From Nonomuraea montanisoli (GTDB lineage: Bacteria; Actinomycetota; Actinomycetes; Streptosporangiales; Streptosporangiaceae), in assembly GCF_013363975.1 (NCBI RefSeq), contig NZ_JABWGN010000023.1, positions 59,154 to 123,153 on the forward strand: 64,000 nucleotides of DNA, in the 5' to 3' direction. The number at the start of each line of letters is the position of its first letter. The first letter of the stretch is position 1. Of the stretch, positions 50,615-58,651 are shown in pieces. The translations under genes and the position numbers were made by a program. Below the pieces are notes generated by a model. It saw nothing but the letters and a program-made list of their open reading frames with translations. It was not told the DNA's origin and ran no database searches.

Positions 50615-51378
50615 CTGTGCCTGGTGCGCCTCATGGCGCGGCGCAGCACGAACACGGCCACCGTGCCGGCCGCGGCCAGCACGAGCAGCGCGGGCCGCCT
50701 GCGGGCCTGCTTGGTGACCTTGTCGGCCACGTCCTTGACCTGGTCGGGCGTCACCTCGCGGACCTTGTCCGTGACCGTGCCCGCCATCTCGCCGGCCTTG
50801 TGCGTGACCGTCCCCGTGACTTCCCCGGCCTTGTGCGTGACCGTGCCGGCCATCTCGCCGGCCCTGGCCTTGGCGCTGCCGGCCATCTCACCGGCGCGGT
50901 GCTTCACGTCCGCCTTGTGCGCCAGCTCGGCCACGGTGTGGCCCAGCTGCCCGCGGGTCTCCTCGATACGTCTGCGCACTTGCTCCTCCTCGTCGTCCTC
51001 ACCACCAACGCCGTGACGCGCCGGGCGCGCCTCGCGCGCGCGTCCGGCGCCGGCCCTCCGGCCGGTGTCCGCGGCGGTGCTCGCGCCCGGCCCGGCCCCG
51101 TGCCTGGCCTCGGCCGTCACCTGCTGGGGGCCCTGGGAGCGGGCCTCGCCCTCGCGTTCCTCCACAGCCGCCGTGCGGTCGTCCTCCACCAGGGGCTCGG
51201 GGTCGAACCTCTCGTGCTCCGCCCGGTCCGCCTCGGCCTTGAGCGCGTTCTCCGCCGCGCCCTCCCGGGTCTGGGGCACGTTGATCGACTCCTCGTCGGT
51301 CGGCATGCCCACGGTCACCCTGTGGGCGCCGACGTTCCCGGCGTGCTGCTCGCTGTATCCGGGGTCCGTCTCGCTCAT
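50611..51378 (-). CDS. DUF3618-type protein with amphipathic repeats
   Basis: 255 residues from the ATG at 51378, overlapping the holin-type gene. The N-terminal 120 residues are acidic and disordered. Then comes RRRIEETRGQLGHTVAELAHKADVK, the DUF3618 core, followed by repeats of about ten residues (KAGEMAGTVTH, KAGEVTGTVTH, KAGEMAGTVTD) that form an amphipathic helix. One transmembrane helix near the C-terminus (PALLVLAAAGTVAVFVL) is followed by a basic end. Likely an envelope-associated stress protein; function unproven. Confidence 0.82.
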   Translation of the reverse strand: MSETDPGYSEQHAGNVGAHRVTVGMPTDEESINVPQTREGAAENALKAEADRAEHERFDPEPLVEDDRTAAVEEREGEARSQGPQQVTAEARHGAGPGASTAADTGRRAGAGRAREARPARHGVGGEDDEEEQVRRRIEETRGQLGHTVAELAHKADVKHRAGEMAGSAKARAGEMAGTVTHKAGEVTGTVTHKAGEMAGTVTDKVREVTPDQVKDVADKVTKQARRRPALLVLAAAGTVAVFVLRRAMRRTRHR

Positions 51379-51755
51379 CGCCGCACCTTCCCCTTGACCA
51401 CGTCGATGTCGGTCTTCACGCTCTCGATGGCCTCGCTGGGCACCGGAGGCGTGGCCCGTTCCACCTGCTTCTTGCCGACCAGGCCGACGACGGCCGCGAT
51501 GACGAACAGCGCGCCCGCCACCACCGCGGTGGCCGCCCATGCCGGCATGACCAGCGCCAGGAGCAGCGCGACCGCGGCGACCAGCGTCGCGCCGCCGAGG
51601 AACGCGAGCATGCCCGCGGCGCCGAACAGGCCCGCGCCGAACCCGGCGTGCCTGCCCTTCTCGGTCAGCTCCAGCCGGGCCAGCCGCAGCTCGTCCTTGA
51701 CGAGCCGGGTGACCTGATCGGACAGGTCGTTGACCAGTCTGTGGGTCTCGTTCAC
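51375..51755 (-). CDS. Phage holin family (Phage_holin_3_6) membrane protein
   Basis: 126 residues from a GTG with AGGAGG about seven bases upstream. The helical N-terminus LVNDLSDQVTRLVKDELRLARLEL is followed by two transmembrane helices (LFGAAGMLAFLGGATLVAAVALLLALVM region and AVVAGALFVIAAVVGLVG). Actinobacterial proteins of this family usually precede DUF3618 and are not phage genes. Operon with DUF3618 and BrkB. Confidence 0.88.
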   Translation of the reverse strand: MNETHRLVNDLSDQVTRLVKDELRLARLELTEKGRHAGFGAGLFGAAGMLAFLGGATLVAAVALLLALVMPAWAATAVVAGALFVIAAVVGLVGKKQVERATPPVPSEAIESVKTDIDVVKGKVRR

Positions 51756-51873
51756 GTCGTCGCCTCCTCTGACGTGGAAGGCGACTACCCAGCGAATCGC
51801 CCTTCTATCACGGGGCTCGCGCCACGGCGCGGACGACGGCACGACTGATCGCGGGGCCGCGGACGATCGACGG

Positions 51874-51897
51874 CGGCCCCGCCGTCCTGGCGGGCCG
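51874..51897 (-). terminator. Possible hairpin after the small ORF
   Basis: GGCCCCGCC and GGCGGGCC can pair across a 5-base loop with one bulge, about 30 bp beyond the small-ORF stop on the minus strand. The surrounding 51756-51925 holds no other gene. Confidence 0.3.
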
Positions 51898-51925
51898 TCA
51901 GCGCTCGGCTACGGCCCGCAGACCG

Positions 51926-52093
51926 TCAGCGCCTGGCCGCGGCCTTGAGAAGGTGGCCGAGGAGGGACACGACCGGCGACTTGGGAACCTCGCACCAGTC
52001 GGCCGGGCGCTTCGGCTCGCTCCACGGCGACGGGAGTTCGCACGAGGGAGCCTGCGGCTTGGGCCGCTCACACCACGATCCCGGAGGGTTCAT
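51926..52093 (-). CDS. Small Trp/Cys/Pro-rich hypothetical protein
   Basis: About 55 residues from the ATG at 52093; a TTG at 52108 adds five. I do not recognise it. It has a repeated motif, SWCERPKP near the start and DWCEVPKSP later, with a third Cys in PSCELPSP, and ends in a basic helix HLLKAAARR. The ribosome site is weak. A short duplication (CCGTCAGCGC at 51896 and 51923) includes its stop codon, as for real genes in this window. It could be a short secreted or metal-binding peptide, or a chance frame. Confidence 0.35.
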   Translation of the reverse strand: MNPPGSWCERPKPQAPSCELPSPWSEPKRPADWCEVPKSPVVSLLGHLLKAAARR

Positions 52094-52181
52094 GATTTCA
52101 CTGTACAACTCGGGCCCCGTCGCGACGTAAGCAGTCGCTTACAGCTTGGTGGCGGCCTGCGGCTGCGGTGACGGCCTGCGG

Positions 52182-52730
52182 CTAGGCGTCGATGGGGCCC
52201 GGGAGCCAGCCGGTGCGCTGCGCCCAGGCGTCGGCCCGCCGCGCGATCTCCCACACGAACGCGTCCTTCGCCTCGACGTAGGCCGCCCGGTCCTCCCGGC
52301 ACTCCGCCGCGCACCGCCGCTTCACCCTCGCGTACTCGGCGGCATCCCCCGGATGGCGCCGCAGGAAGTCGCGCAACAGCAGCGCGAACTGCTCGGAGAA
52401 GCTGCCCAGCCGCCGCACGTGCACGTGGGTGCGGCGCGAGCCCGGAGGCTCCCGGAAGTAGCGCTTGGTCCGCTCGGGGTTGCCGGGCCGGAACACCAGG
52501 CCGAGCTCTTCCTCCAGCGGCGCCCGGTAGGCGTCCGGCGGCTCGAACGAGCGGACCGAGATCTGGACGTCGATCACCGGTTTGGCGGCGAGCCCCGGCA
52601 CGGAGGTGGAGCCGATGTGGTCGATCCGCACGGCCACGTCGCCCAGCGCGCCGCGCAGGCGGGCGCCCAGGCGGGCGAACTCCTCCGGCCACGCCGGGTC
52701 GTACTCCTCGATCACCACCGGCTCACTCAT
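52182..52730 (-). CDS. GrpB/UPF0157 family protein
   Basis: 182 residues. Characteristic of the nucleotidyltransferase-like GrpB family: VVIEEYDPAWPEEFARL at the start, IDHIGSTSVPGLAAKPVIDVQISV (the GSTSV and D-x-D region) and RTHVHV further on. Biochemical role unknown, probably nucleotide transfer. Monocistronic. Confidence 0.93.
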   Translation of the reverse strand: MSEPVVIEEYDPAWPEEFARLGARLRGALGDVAVRIDHIGSTSVPGLAAKPVIDVQISVRSFEPPDAYRAPLEEELGLVFRPGNPERTKRYFREPPGSRRTHVHVRRLGSFSEQFALLLRDFLRRHPGDAAEYARVKRRCAAECREDRAAYVEAKDAFVWEIARRADAWAQRTGWLPGPIDA

Positions 52731-52759
52731 GCCGCCGATCCTGCCACGGCTTCCGTCCT

Positions 52760-52797
52760 CCTTTGGCGGTGAAGGCCGCCTTTGGTGGTGAAGGTCA
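52760..52797. repeat. 19-bp tandem duplication at the end of a gene remnant
   Basis: CCTTTGGCGGTGAAGGCCG (52760-52778) is followed by a copy with few changes (52779-52797). The second copy includes the TGA stop of the minus-strand ROK remnant. Confidence 0.75.
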
Positions 52798-52893
52798 GCA
52801 GTCCGTCAGGGTGGTGCGCCACACCTCGTCCAGGGCCATCTGGATGGCGCCGGTGAGCACCGCGTTCGCGGCCAGTTCCGACAACTCCACGCT
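52795..52893 (-). pseudogene. C-terminal remnant of a ROK-family regulator or kinase
   Basis: The last 32 codons read ELAANAVLTGAIQMALDEVW and a short tail, which matches the usual C-terminal helix of ROK-family proteins (AVLxGAxxLALDE). Upstream of about 52893 the frame becomes unrelated low-complexity sequence that is antisense to the neighbouring remnant. The rest of the gene has been deleted. Confidence 0.6.
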
Positions 52894-52909
52894 CGGCCGC
52901 GTACACCGA

Positions 52910-53506
52910 GGTGGGCGCGGCGACGGCAGGAACTGGGCGGTGGTCGGGTCGGCCGTGGTCCCGGGCGCCGGGGCGACGCTCGACGTCGGCCTGTTCGCCA
53001 GCGCGGCCAACCGCCACACCGGCCAGGAGGCGATCGCCGTGCTGACCGATCCCGCGCCGGCCCCCTCGACCGCGCGCGACGCCGGACGGGACACGCTGCA
53101 GAGCCTCCGCAAGCCGGTCACGGCGCTGAGCTGGGAGCCGAACCGGGGCCCCGAGTACGCCAACGACGGCAACCGGGCCAACTCGCCCTACTTCTCCAGC
53201 CAGATGACCTGGGACACCACCTGGTGGAAGGTCGATCTGGGGAAGGTCGACGACATCTCCCGCGTCGACGTCCGTACCTACGTCGGGGGCGGGCGCTATT
53301 ACGAGTACCGGCTGGAGGGCAGCCTCGACGGCGCGACCTGGTACCCCCTCGGCGGCCGCCGCGGCCCCCGAGCCGCGACCGACGCGGGGGACACGATGAC
53401 CACCGAGGCGAAGGCCCGCTACGTGCGGGTGGTCGGCACCCACAACACCGCCAACCTGGCGTTCCACCTCACGGAGGTCAGCGTGTACGGCACGCCGGCG
53501 CCCTGA
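52910..53506 (+). pseudogene. C-terminal remnant of a secreted carbohydrate-active protein with F5/8 type C (discoidin) domain
   Basis: About 198 codons in one frame. The first part (GATLDVGLFASAANRHTG) looks like the end of a laminin-like or DUF1349-type module. The second (about 53100-53500) is a discoidin/CBM32-like domain with WWKVDLGKVDDISRVDVRTY, YYEYRLEGSLDG and AKARYVRVVGTH. No start codon, signal peptide or catalytic domain precedes it. The frame extends upstream only into antisense of the ROK remnant, so it is a broken gene, probably a glycoside hydrolase. Confidence 0.7.
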
Positions 53507-53559
53507 CCCGCCACCGGCACCGGCGTTCGACCGGGTGAGGTGAACCTGTGACGGGCTGA

Positions 53560-54165
53560 TCAGCGCGGCACGAACGCGCCGGCGAGCGCGGCGGCCAGCG
53601 TCACCCGGGCGGCCTGGTCGGCGGTGGTCTCGTCCACCGGATCGCCCGTGACGAGCAACCGCAGGTAGACCGGCGCGGCGAGGGTCTTGAGGACCTCACC
53701 CGGGTCGGTGCCCGCGGGCAGCTCGCCCCGCTCGACCGCGCGCCTCACCACGGGCTCGGCCCTGGTCAGCCGGTCGCGGAAGACGTGCCCGCCCGCGGCG
53801 GCGATCTCCGGCAGGCCGGCCGCCCCGGTGAACATCGCGGCCAGGACGGCCCGCCCGGTCGGGCTGGTGTACGACTGGACGAGCGAGCGGGCCAGCGCCC
53901 GCAGGTCGCCCTCGATCGTCCCGGTGTCGGGGACGGGCACGTCCACCGCCAGGTGCTCGGCGAGGGCGTCGACGAGCAGGCTCTCCCGGTCCTTCCAGCG
54001 CCGGTACACCGTCGTCTTGTGGACCCCGGCCCGCTGGGCGACGCCCTCGACGGTCAGCGCGGCGTACCCCTTGTCCACGAGTTCGGCGAGCGTGGCGGCG
54101 TGGACCGCCTCGCGCACCTTGGCGCCGCGGCCGACCGGGCGGGGGGCGGGACGGGGAGACTCCAT
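53560..54165 (-). CDS. TetR/AcrR family transcriptional regulator
   Basis: 201 residues, with GGAG nine bases before the ATG. After a basic N-terminus, the helix-turn-helix reads LTVEGVAQRAGVHKTTVYRRW (about 38-58). The C-terminal domain resembles the TetR_C_11 type. It is divergent from an SDR gene with two near-identical palindromes between; one overlaps its own ribosome site, so autorepression and repression of the SDR gene are likely. Confidence 0.93.
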   Translation of the reverse strand: MESPRPAPRPVGRGAKVREAVHAATLAELVDKGYAALTVEGVAQRAGVHKTTVYRRWKDRESLLVDALAEHLAVDVPVPDTGTIEGDLRALARSLVQSYTSPTGRAVLAAMFTGAAGLPEIAAAGGHVFRDRLTRAEPVVRRAVERGELPAGTDPGEVLKTLAAPVYLRLLVTGDPVDETTADQAARVTLAAALAGAFVPR

Positions 54166-54166
54166 T

Positions 54167-54234
54167 GCAACTCCAAGTTGCGATACGGGACGGCGATTGG
54201 GCAGGATGAATCTATCGCAACTTCAAGTTGCGAT
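54167..54234. promoter_or_regulatory. Two palindromic operators between tetR and SDR
   Basis: ATCGCAACTTCAAGTTGCGAT (54214-54234) is a 21-bp palindrome with perfect 10-bp arms around one central base. A related GCAACTCCAAGTTGC (54167-54181), extended by GATA, lies 50 bp away and overlaps the tetR ribosome site. The spacing places one at each divergent promoter. Confidence 0.85.
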
Positions 54235-54267
54235 ACCGGTTTCCCGCACTCCCCCGAGGTGGCAGTC

Positions 54268-55209
54268 ATGCGTACCCCTCCCCCGTGGACCTTCGACGCC
54301 ATGGCCGACCAGTCCGGCCGCGTGGCCGTCGTGACCGGCGCGAACAGCGGCATCGGCTACGTCACGGCCCGCGAGCTGGCCCGCCGCGGCGCCCACGTCG
54401 TCCTGGCCTGCCGCGACCCCGGCCGCGGCCGGGCCGCGCTCGACCGCATGCGGGGCGAGGCGCCGGACGCCCGCCTGGAGCTGCGCCGCGTGGACCTGTC
54501 CAGCCTGGCCTCCATCCGGGCGTTCGCGGCCGCCTGGGACCACGACCGGCTCGACCTGCTGGTCAACAACGCCGGGATCGCCATGGTGCCGTTCGCCCGG
54601 ACCGAGGACGGGTTCGAGTCGCAGTTCGGGGTCAACCACCTCGGCACGTTCGCCCTGACCGGCCTGCTCCTGCCCCACCTGATCGCCGCGCCCGACCCGC
54701 GCGTGGTCACGGTCAGCAGCGAGGGGCAGCGCTTCGCCCGCTTCGACCTCGGCAACCTCAACGCCGAGCGCCGCTACCGCGCGGCGTTCGCCTACGTGCA
54801 GGCGAAGCGGGCGAACCTCTACTTCGCGATGGAGCTGCAGCGCCGGGCCGACGCGGCCGGGCTGGCGCTGCGCAGCTTGGCCGTGGCTCCCGGGCTGACC
54901 CGCACCAACGTGCTCACCGGCGGCGCCAACGGCGCCCGGGGCAGGCTGTACGCGAGCCTCACCGGCCTGCTCGTGCGCGCGGCCTTCCGTCCCACGCCGG
55001 AGGGCGCCAAGACCTCCTTGTACGCGGCCACGGCCCCCGGCCTGCCCGGAGGGCGGTACATCGTCCCCGACGGGTTCCTGCAGCTACGGGGCGAGCCCAC
55101 GCACCGCACCCGCGAGCGCGCCGTCCGCGACGTCGTCACGGCCGGGCGGCTGTGGCGGCTGTCCGAACGCCTCACCGGCGTCACGTACCGCCTGCCCGCC
55201 CCCGGGTGA
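54268..55209 (+). CDS. Short-chain dehydrogenase/reductase (retinol dehydrogenase-like)
   Basis: 313 residues from an ATG with GAGGTGG six bases upstream. The cofactor motif is TGANSGIGYVTARELARRGA (NADP type), then NNAGIAMVPFARTEDGFESQFGVNHLG and VTVSSEGQ with the catalytic Ser. In the active-site Tyr-xxx-Lys position the sequence is YVQAKRAN. These are features of the RDH/WW-oxidoreductase branch, which reduces aldehydes or ketones. Presumed target of the divergent TetR. Confidence 0.93.
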   Translation: MRTPPPWTFDAMADQSGRVAVVTGANSGIGYVTARELARRGAHVVLACRDPGRGRAALDRMRGEAPDARLELRRVDLSSLASIRAFAAAWDHDRLDLLVNNAGIAMVPFARTEDGFESQFGVNHLGTFALTGLLLPHLIAAPDPRVVTVSSEGQRFARFDLGNLNAERRYRAAFAYVQAKRANLYFAMELQRRADAAGLALRSLAVAPGLTRTNVLTGGANGARGRLYASLTGLLVRAAFRPTPEGAKTSLYAATAPGLPGGRYIVPDGFLQLRGEPTHRTRERAVRDVVTAGRLWRLSERLTGVTYRLPAPG

Positions 55210-55263
55210 GGCGTCCAGACGAGGCCGGCTCGCCGGGTGAGGCGTTCAGACGAGGCCGGCTCG
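55202..55263. repeat. 31-bp tandem duplication spanning two convergent stop codons
   Basis: CCGGGTGAGGCGTCCAGACG and 11 further bases (55202-55232) are followed by a copy with one change (55233-55263). Copy 1 holds the SDR stop TGA; copy 2 holds the reverse TGA stop of the MazG-like gene. Confidence 0.9.
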
Positions 55264-55593
55264 CCGGGCGACGGCCTCGACGTGTCCGCCGAGCAGGCCG
55301 AGCAGGTCGGCCGGCTCGGGGTCCTCGGCGCGCAGGTGGGCCACGGCGGTCAGGGCGGTCATCGCCACGTCCAGGAGCTCGTACTCGAGCTCCTGCCGGG
55401 TGGCGGAGCGGCCCTTGCGGGGATTCTGGCCGGTGACGCCCACCAGTGCGTTGATCGCTTCGCCGGCCTCCTCGGCGACCTTGGCGACCCTGCCCCACAG
55501 CAGCGCCTCGGGGTCACGGTGCAGGTTGTCCGGCGACTGGTCGATCCAGGCGGAGACCGCGTGGACGAGCGCGTTGGTCCGATCGGGATTCAT
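55246..55593 (-). CDS. MazG-like nucleotide pyrophosphohydrolase-related protein
   Basis: 115 residues. The helix WGRVAKVAEEAGEAINALVG has the ExxE metal-binding pattern of the MazG/dUTPase all-alpha superfamily, and ELEYELLDVAMTALTAVAHL gives the second E-xx-D helix. Such proteins hydrolyse nucleoside triphosphates to monophosphates and pyrophosphate. The ribosome site is weak. Divergent from the nucleotidyltransferase gene by 40 bp. Confidence 0.82.
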   Translation of the reverse strand: MNPDRTNALVHAVSAWIDQSPDNLHRDPEALLWGRVAKVAEEAGEAINALVGVTGQNPRKGRSATRQELEYELLDVAMTALTAVAHLRAEDPEPADLLGLLGGHVEAVARRAGLV

Positions 55594-55633
55594 CGAGCGG
55601 CACTCTACCGGCATGGTCGCGGAGGCGGTGATC

Positions 55634-56257
55634 ATGGATGATGTCCGGGTGGTGAGGATCGAGACACCGTACGGGCCCTGGGAGCCGGCGCCGCTGCACG
55701 AGGTCGTCACGCTGCTGCGCGGGTCGGCGGCGCCGTGGTGGGTGGCGGGCGGGTACGCGGTCGAGCTGGCCGTGGGACGCGCGTACCGCGAGCATGGGGA
55801 TGTGGACATCGCGCTGCTGCGCCGGGACCAGCTCGCGGTGCGGCGGCTGCTGGACGGCTGGGACGTCCGCGTCGCGGGCATGGACGCGTCCTTTCCGCCA
55901 TGGCCGGTCGACGAGGTGCTGCCGGTGGAGGCGCATGACATCTGGGTGCGGGAGCATCCGGACGGGCCATGGCGATTCCAGCTCATGCTGGACGAGGCGG
56001 ACGGCGACGAGTGGGTCTTCCGGCGTGATCCCCGGGTCCGCCGCCCGCTCGCCGGGCTGACCGTCGAGGAGGACGGCTTCCACCGGCTGACCCCGGAGGT
56101 GCAACTGCTCTACAAGGCCAGGGGCTTGCGGCCCAAGGACGAGGCCGACTTCGAGGCGGTCCTGCCGGTGCTGACGGCCGCGCAGAGGCGCTGGCTGGAC
56201 GAGGCGCTGGGGATCGAGCACCCGGCGCATCCCTGGCGCGAACGCCTGCGCGGCTAG
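55634..56257 (+). CDS. Nucleotidyltransferase-fold protein (aminoglycoside ANT(2'')-like)
   Basis: 207 residues from the ATG at 55634, chosen for GGAGG eight bases upstream over an ATG at 55613. The core WWVAGGYAVELAVGRAYREHGDVDIALLR has the Gly-Gly and Asp-x-Asp signature of the nucleotidyltransferase fold. Later HDIWVREHPDGPWRFQLMLDE and LLYKARGLRPKDEADF are typical of the family annotated as ANT(2'')-related or AbiEii-like. Whether it modifies an antibiotic is unknown. Confidence 0.82.
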   Translation: MDDVRVVRIETPYGPWEPAPLHEVVTLLRGSAAPWWVAGGYAVELAVGRAYREHGDVDIALLRRDQLAVRRLLDGWDVRVAGMDASFPPWPVDEVLPVEAHDIWVREHPDGPWRFQLMLDEADGDEWVFRRDPRVRRPLAGLTVEEDGFHRLTPEVQLLYKARGLRPKDEADFEAVLPVLTAAQRRWLDEALGIEHPAHPWRERLRG

Positions 56258-56302
56258 CTCCCCGTCCGCCGGGCTCCTGTCCGTGTGTTCCGTACCGGAG
56301 GA

Positions 56303-56911
56303 TCAGGCGGCGCGGCCGGCCTTGAGCGCGGCGGCGGCCTCGACGACGCGGCGGCCCTGGTGGCGGGCCGCCTCCAGGGTCACCTCGCTGGGCGCGCCGT
56401 CGCCGACCACGTGGGAGGTCCCGTAGGGGTTGCCGGTCTGGAACTGGACGGGGTCGGTGTAGCCGGGGGGCACGATGATGCCGCCCCAGTGGTAGAAGGT
56501 GTTGCTCAGGGCCAGGATGGTGGACTCCTGCCCGCCGTGGGCGGTGTTGGAGGCGGTGAAGGCCGAGTACACCTTGTCGGCGAGCTGCCCCTGGAACCAC
56601 AGGGCGCCGGTGGTGTCGATGAACGCCCGGAGCTGGCTGGCCGGGTTGCCGAAGCGGGTCGGGGTGCCGAACAGCACGGCGTCGGCCCAGGCCAGGTCGT
56701 CCAGCGTGGCCTCGGCGACGTCGGCGGTGTCCTGGAGGTGGCGGCCCCACTCGGGCCTGGAGCCGATCGCCTCCGGCGGGGCGGTCTCGGCGACCTTGCG
56801 CAGCCGCACGTGCGCGCCGGCCTTCTCCGCGCCCTCGGCGACCGCCTGGGCCAGGGCGTGCACGGTGCCGGTGGAGCTGTAGTAGATGACCGCGACGTTC
56901 ACGGTTTCCAT
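56303..56911 (-). CDS. wrbA: NAD(P)H:quinone oxidoreductase, WrbA flavodoxin type
   Basis: 202 residues with AAGGAG eight bases before the ATG. The flavodoxin phosphate loop reads YYSSTGTVHALA near residue 10. LFGTPTRFGNPASQLRAFID and FTASNTAHGGQESTIL, then the late YGTSHVVGDGAP, are WrbA signatures. It makes a two-electron reduction of quinones with FMN, protecting against redox cycling. The start region overlaps the end of the upstream serine hydrolase gene by 13 bp, so they are co-transcribed. Confidence 0.95.
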   Translation of the reverse strand: METVNVAVIYYSSTGTVHALAQAVAEGAEKAGAHVRLRKVAETAPPEAIGSRPEWGRHLQDTADVAEATLDDLAWADAVLFGTPTRFGNPASQLRAFIDTTGALWFQGQLADKVYSAFTASNTAHGGQESTILALSNTFYHWGGIIVPPGYTDPVQFQTGNPYGTSHVVGDGAPSEVTLEAARHQGRRVVEAAAALKAGRAA

Positions 56912-57942
56912 GGTCGTTCTCCTTGTTTCCTCACATGCGGTTCGTCGGTACGACGACGTAGCCCTCCGGAATGTGAGGCGGCGTCCCGCGCGACGTCGAG
57001 AAGGCCGTCCAGGAGCGGGACCCGGCGTTCGGTGTGGTCGTCGGTCGCGATGACGGCCACGCTCAGGTCCAGGTCGGGCACGCGGGCGTGCAGGGCACGC
57101 AGGCCCGTCCAGCCTCCGCCGTGCCGGTAGACACGATGCCCGGCGTGCGACCGGACGCCGATGCCCCAGGCGTAGTCGATCGGCGTTCCGTCGTCGAGGC
57201 GTCCAGGGGTCTGCATGAGCGCCGAGACGCCGAGTTCGTCGGCGTTGAGCGCCTGGCCCCATCGCAGCAGGTCGCCGAGAGTCGTCCACACCCCTCCGTC
57301 GCCCAGGGACAACGGCGCGGGACGAGGACGGGCGAGCGGCGCGGCACCCGGCGGCATGGGCTCAGGACCGGGCCAGTAGCGGGTGTCCGCCATCGCCAGC
57401 GGGGCGAACAGGTGGCGCTGGGCGAAGCCGGGCAGCGGCATGTCCGCCGCCCGTTCCACCGCCGCGGCCAGGCAGAGGTATCCGGCGTTGGAGTAGACGT
57501 ACTCGGTGCCCGGCCGGCCGGCCAGGGCGGGGAACCGGGTGAGCGCCTGGATGACGCCCGGAGTGGTCCGGTCGGCGTCGCGGGCGAGGAGGGCGTCGAC
57601 CGCGGAGTCGGCGGGGAGGGCCGCCGTGTGATGGACGAGGTGCCGGAGCCGGACGGCGCCCGCCCAGGCGGGCAGCTCGGGCAGCCGGTGCGACAGCGGC
57701 GATTCCATGTCCAGGACGCCGCGCCGGACGAGCAGCGCCGCGCAGGCCGCGGTCATCTGCTTCGACAGCGACGCCGCGTAGACGAGCGTGGCGGCGGTCA
57801 TGGGTTCACCGGTGGATGTCAGCCCTTGGGCCAGGTGGACGGGTGGCGCGCCGCGTCGCCGTATCCCGGCGACGAGCGGTTCGTCACTGCGGTAGCCGGC
57901 TTCGGAGACGAGGGCCGTCATTCGTCGGTGCAACGGGGACAT
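56899..57942 (-). CDS. Serine hydrolase of the beta-lactamase family
   Basis: 347 residues from the ATG at 57942. Motifs: SLSK (SxxK) in YAASLSKQMTAA, YSN in EYVYSNAGYLCLA, and HGGGW as the third motif (RHGGGWTG). There is no signal peptide, so it is probably a cytoplasmic esterase or amidase rather than a cell-wall enzyme. It overlaps wrbA by 13 bp and diverges from the gene at 57974 by 31 bp. Confidence 0.92.
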   Translation of the reverse strand: MSPLHRRMTALVSEAGYRSDEPLVAGIRRRGAPPVHLAQGLTSTGEPMTAATLVYAASLSKQMTAACAALLVRRGVLDMESPLSHRLPELPAWAGAVRLRHLVHHTAALPADSAVDALLARDADRTTPGVIQALTRFPALAGRPGTEYVYSNAGYLCLAAAVERAADMPLPGFAQRHLFAPLAMADTRYWPGPEPMPPGAAPLARPRPAPLSLGDGGVWTTLGDLLRWGQALNADELGVSALMQTPGRLDDGTPIDYAWGIGVRSHAGHRVYRHGGGWTGLRALHARVPDLDLSVAVIATDDHTERRVPLLDGLLDVARDAASHSGGLRRRTDEPHVRKQGERPWKP

Positions 57943-57973
57943 GAGGTGATCTTTCCGTCTTACGATCACCTCC

Positions 57974-58603
57974 ATGGCCGCGATCGTGCGCACAGAACGA
58001 GCGGAGCGGGTTTTCGTCTCCTACCACCAGCTCGTGGTGAGCGACCGCGAGTACGACGAGGGGCATCCGGACCACTCGGACGACGAGCTGGCCTCCTCCC
58101 GGCCGGGGATCGCGGTGATCTGGACGGGGGTGCACACGGGTTTCCTCGACGTGACGATCCGTCTCGCGACAGCGGCCCCGCCCATGCCCCGCCCCGGCGA
58201 GTGGGAGGAGGGCACGGAGGTCGACCTCGTCACGCTGACCGGCGAGACGGTGCTGTGCGGGTTGATGGGCGACCCTCCCGCGCAGTTCCCCGACCTCACC
58301 CCGCAAGGACCGGGCCGCTACCGCATGAGGGTCCACACCCGCGGCAGGAGCCTCAACAACAAGGCGTACGGCCAGGTCTGCCCGGAGGTGTACGTGATCA
58401 CCATCTGGCCTGTCGACGTCGGCCCCGGCGCCGCCGCCCGCTACCGGGAGATGGCTGCCCACGAGCCGCCGACCAGGTCCGACCGGCTCCGGGCGTGGGC
58501 CAGGGAACAGATGATGAACGAGCCGGGGAGGCCGGCCCGCCGGGTCAAGCACGACCAGCCCAGCTCGACGGCCGTCCAGGAGACCTCCGGCGCCACACCA
58601 TAG
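57974..58603 (+). CDS. Hypothetical protein
   Basis: 209 residues; I do not recognise a family. The middle is beta-rich (IAVIWTGVHTGFLDVTIRLA, EVDLVTLTGETVLCGLMGD, GRYRMRVHTRGR, PEVYVITIWPVD), suggesting a compact beta fold. The C-terminal 60 residues are basic and polar. No signal peptide or membrane segment. It stands 48 bp before the sigma factor gene and could be in the same transcript. The AVLVTRTERAERVF-like N-terminus and codon use look like a real gene. Confidence 0.7.
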   Translation: MAAIVRTERAERVFVSYHQLVVSDREYDEGHPDHSDDELASSRPGIAVIWTGVHTGFLDVTIRLATAAPPMPRPGEWEEGTEVDLVTLTGETVLCGLMGDPPAQFPDLTPQGPGRYRMRVHTRGRSLNNKAYGQVCPEVYVITIWPVDVGPGAAARYREMAAHEPPTRSDRLRAWAREQMMNEPGRPARRVKHDQPSSTAVQETSGATP

Positions 58604-58651
58604 ATCCACGGGACCACCCGCATCTAAGGGGGTGAGACCCGAGGAGACCTC

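Noticed and set aside
51375..51755. Prophage lysis gene
   Set aside because: The holin-family protein is of the actinobacterial chromosomal type and sits with DUF3618 and BrkB genes. No other phage genes are present.
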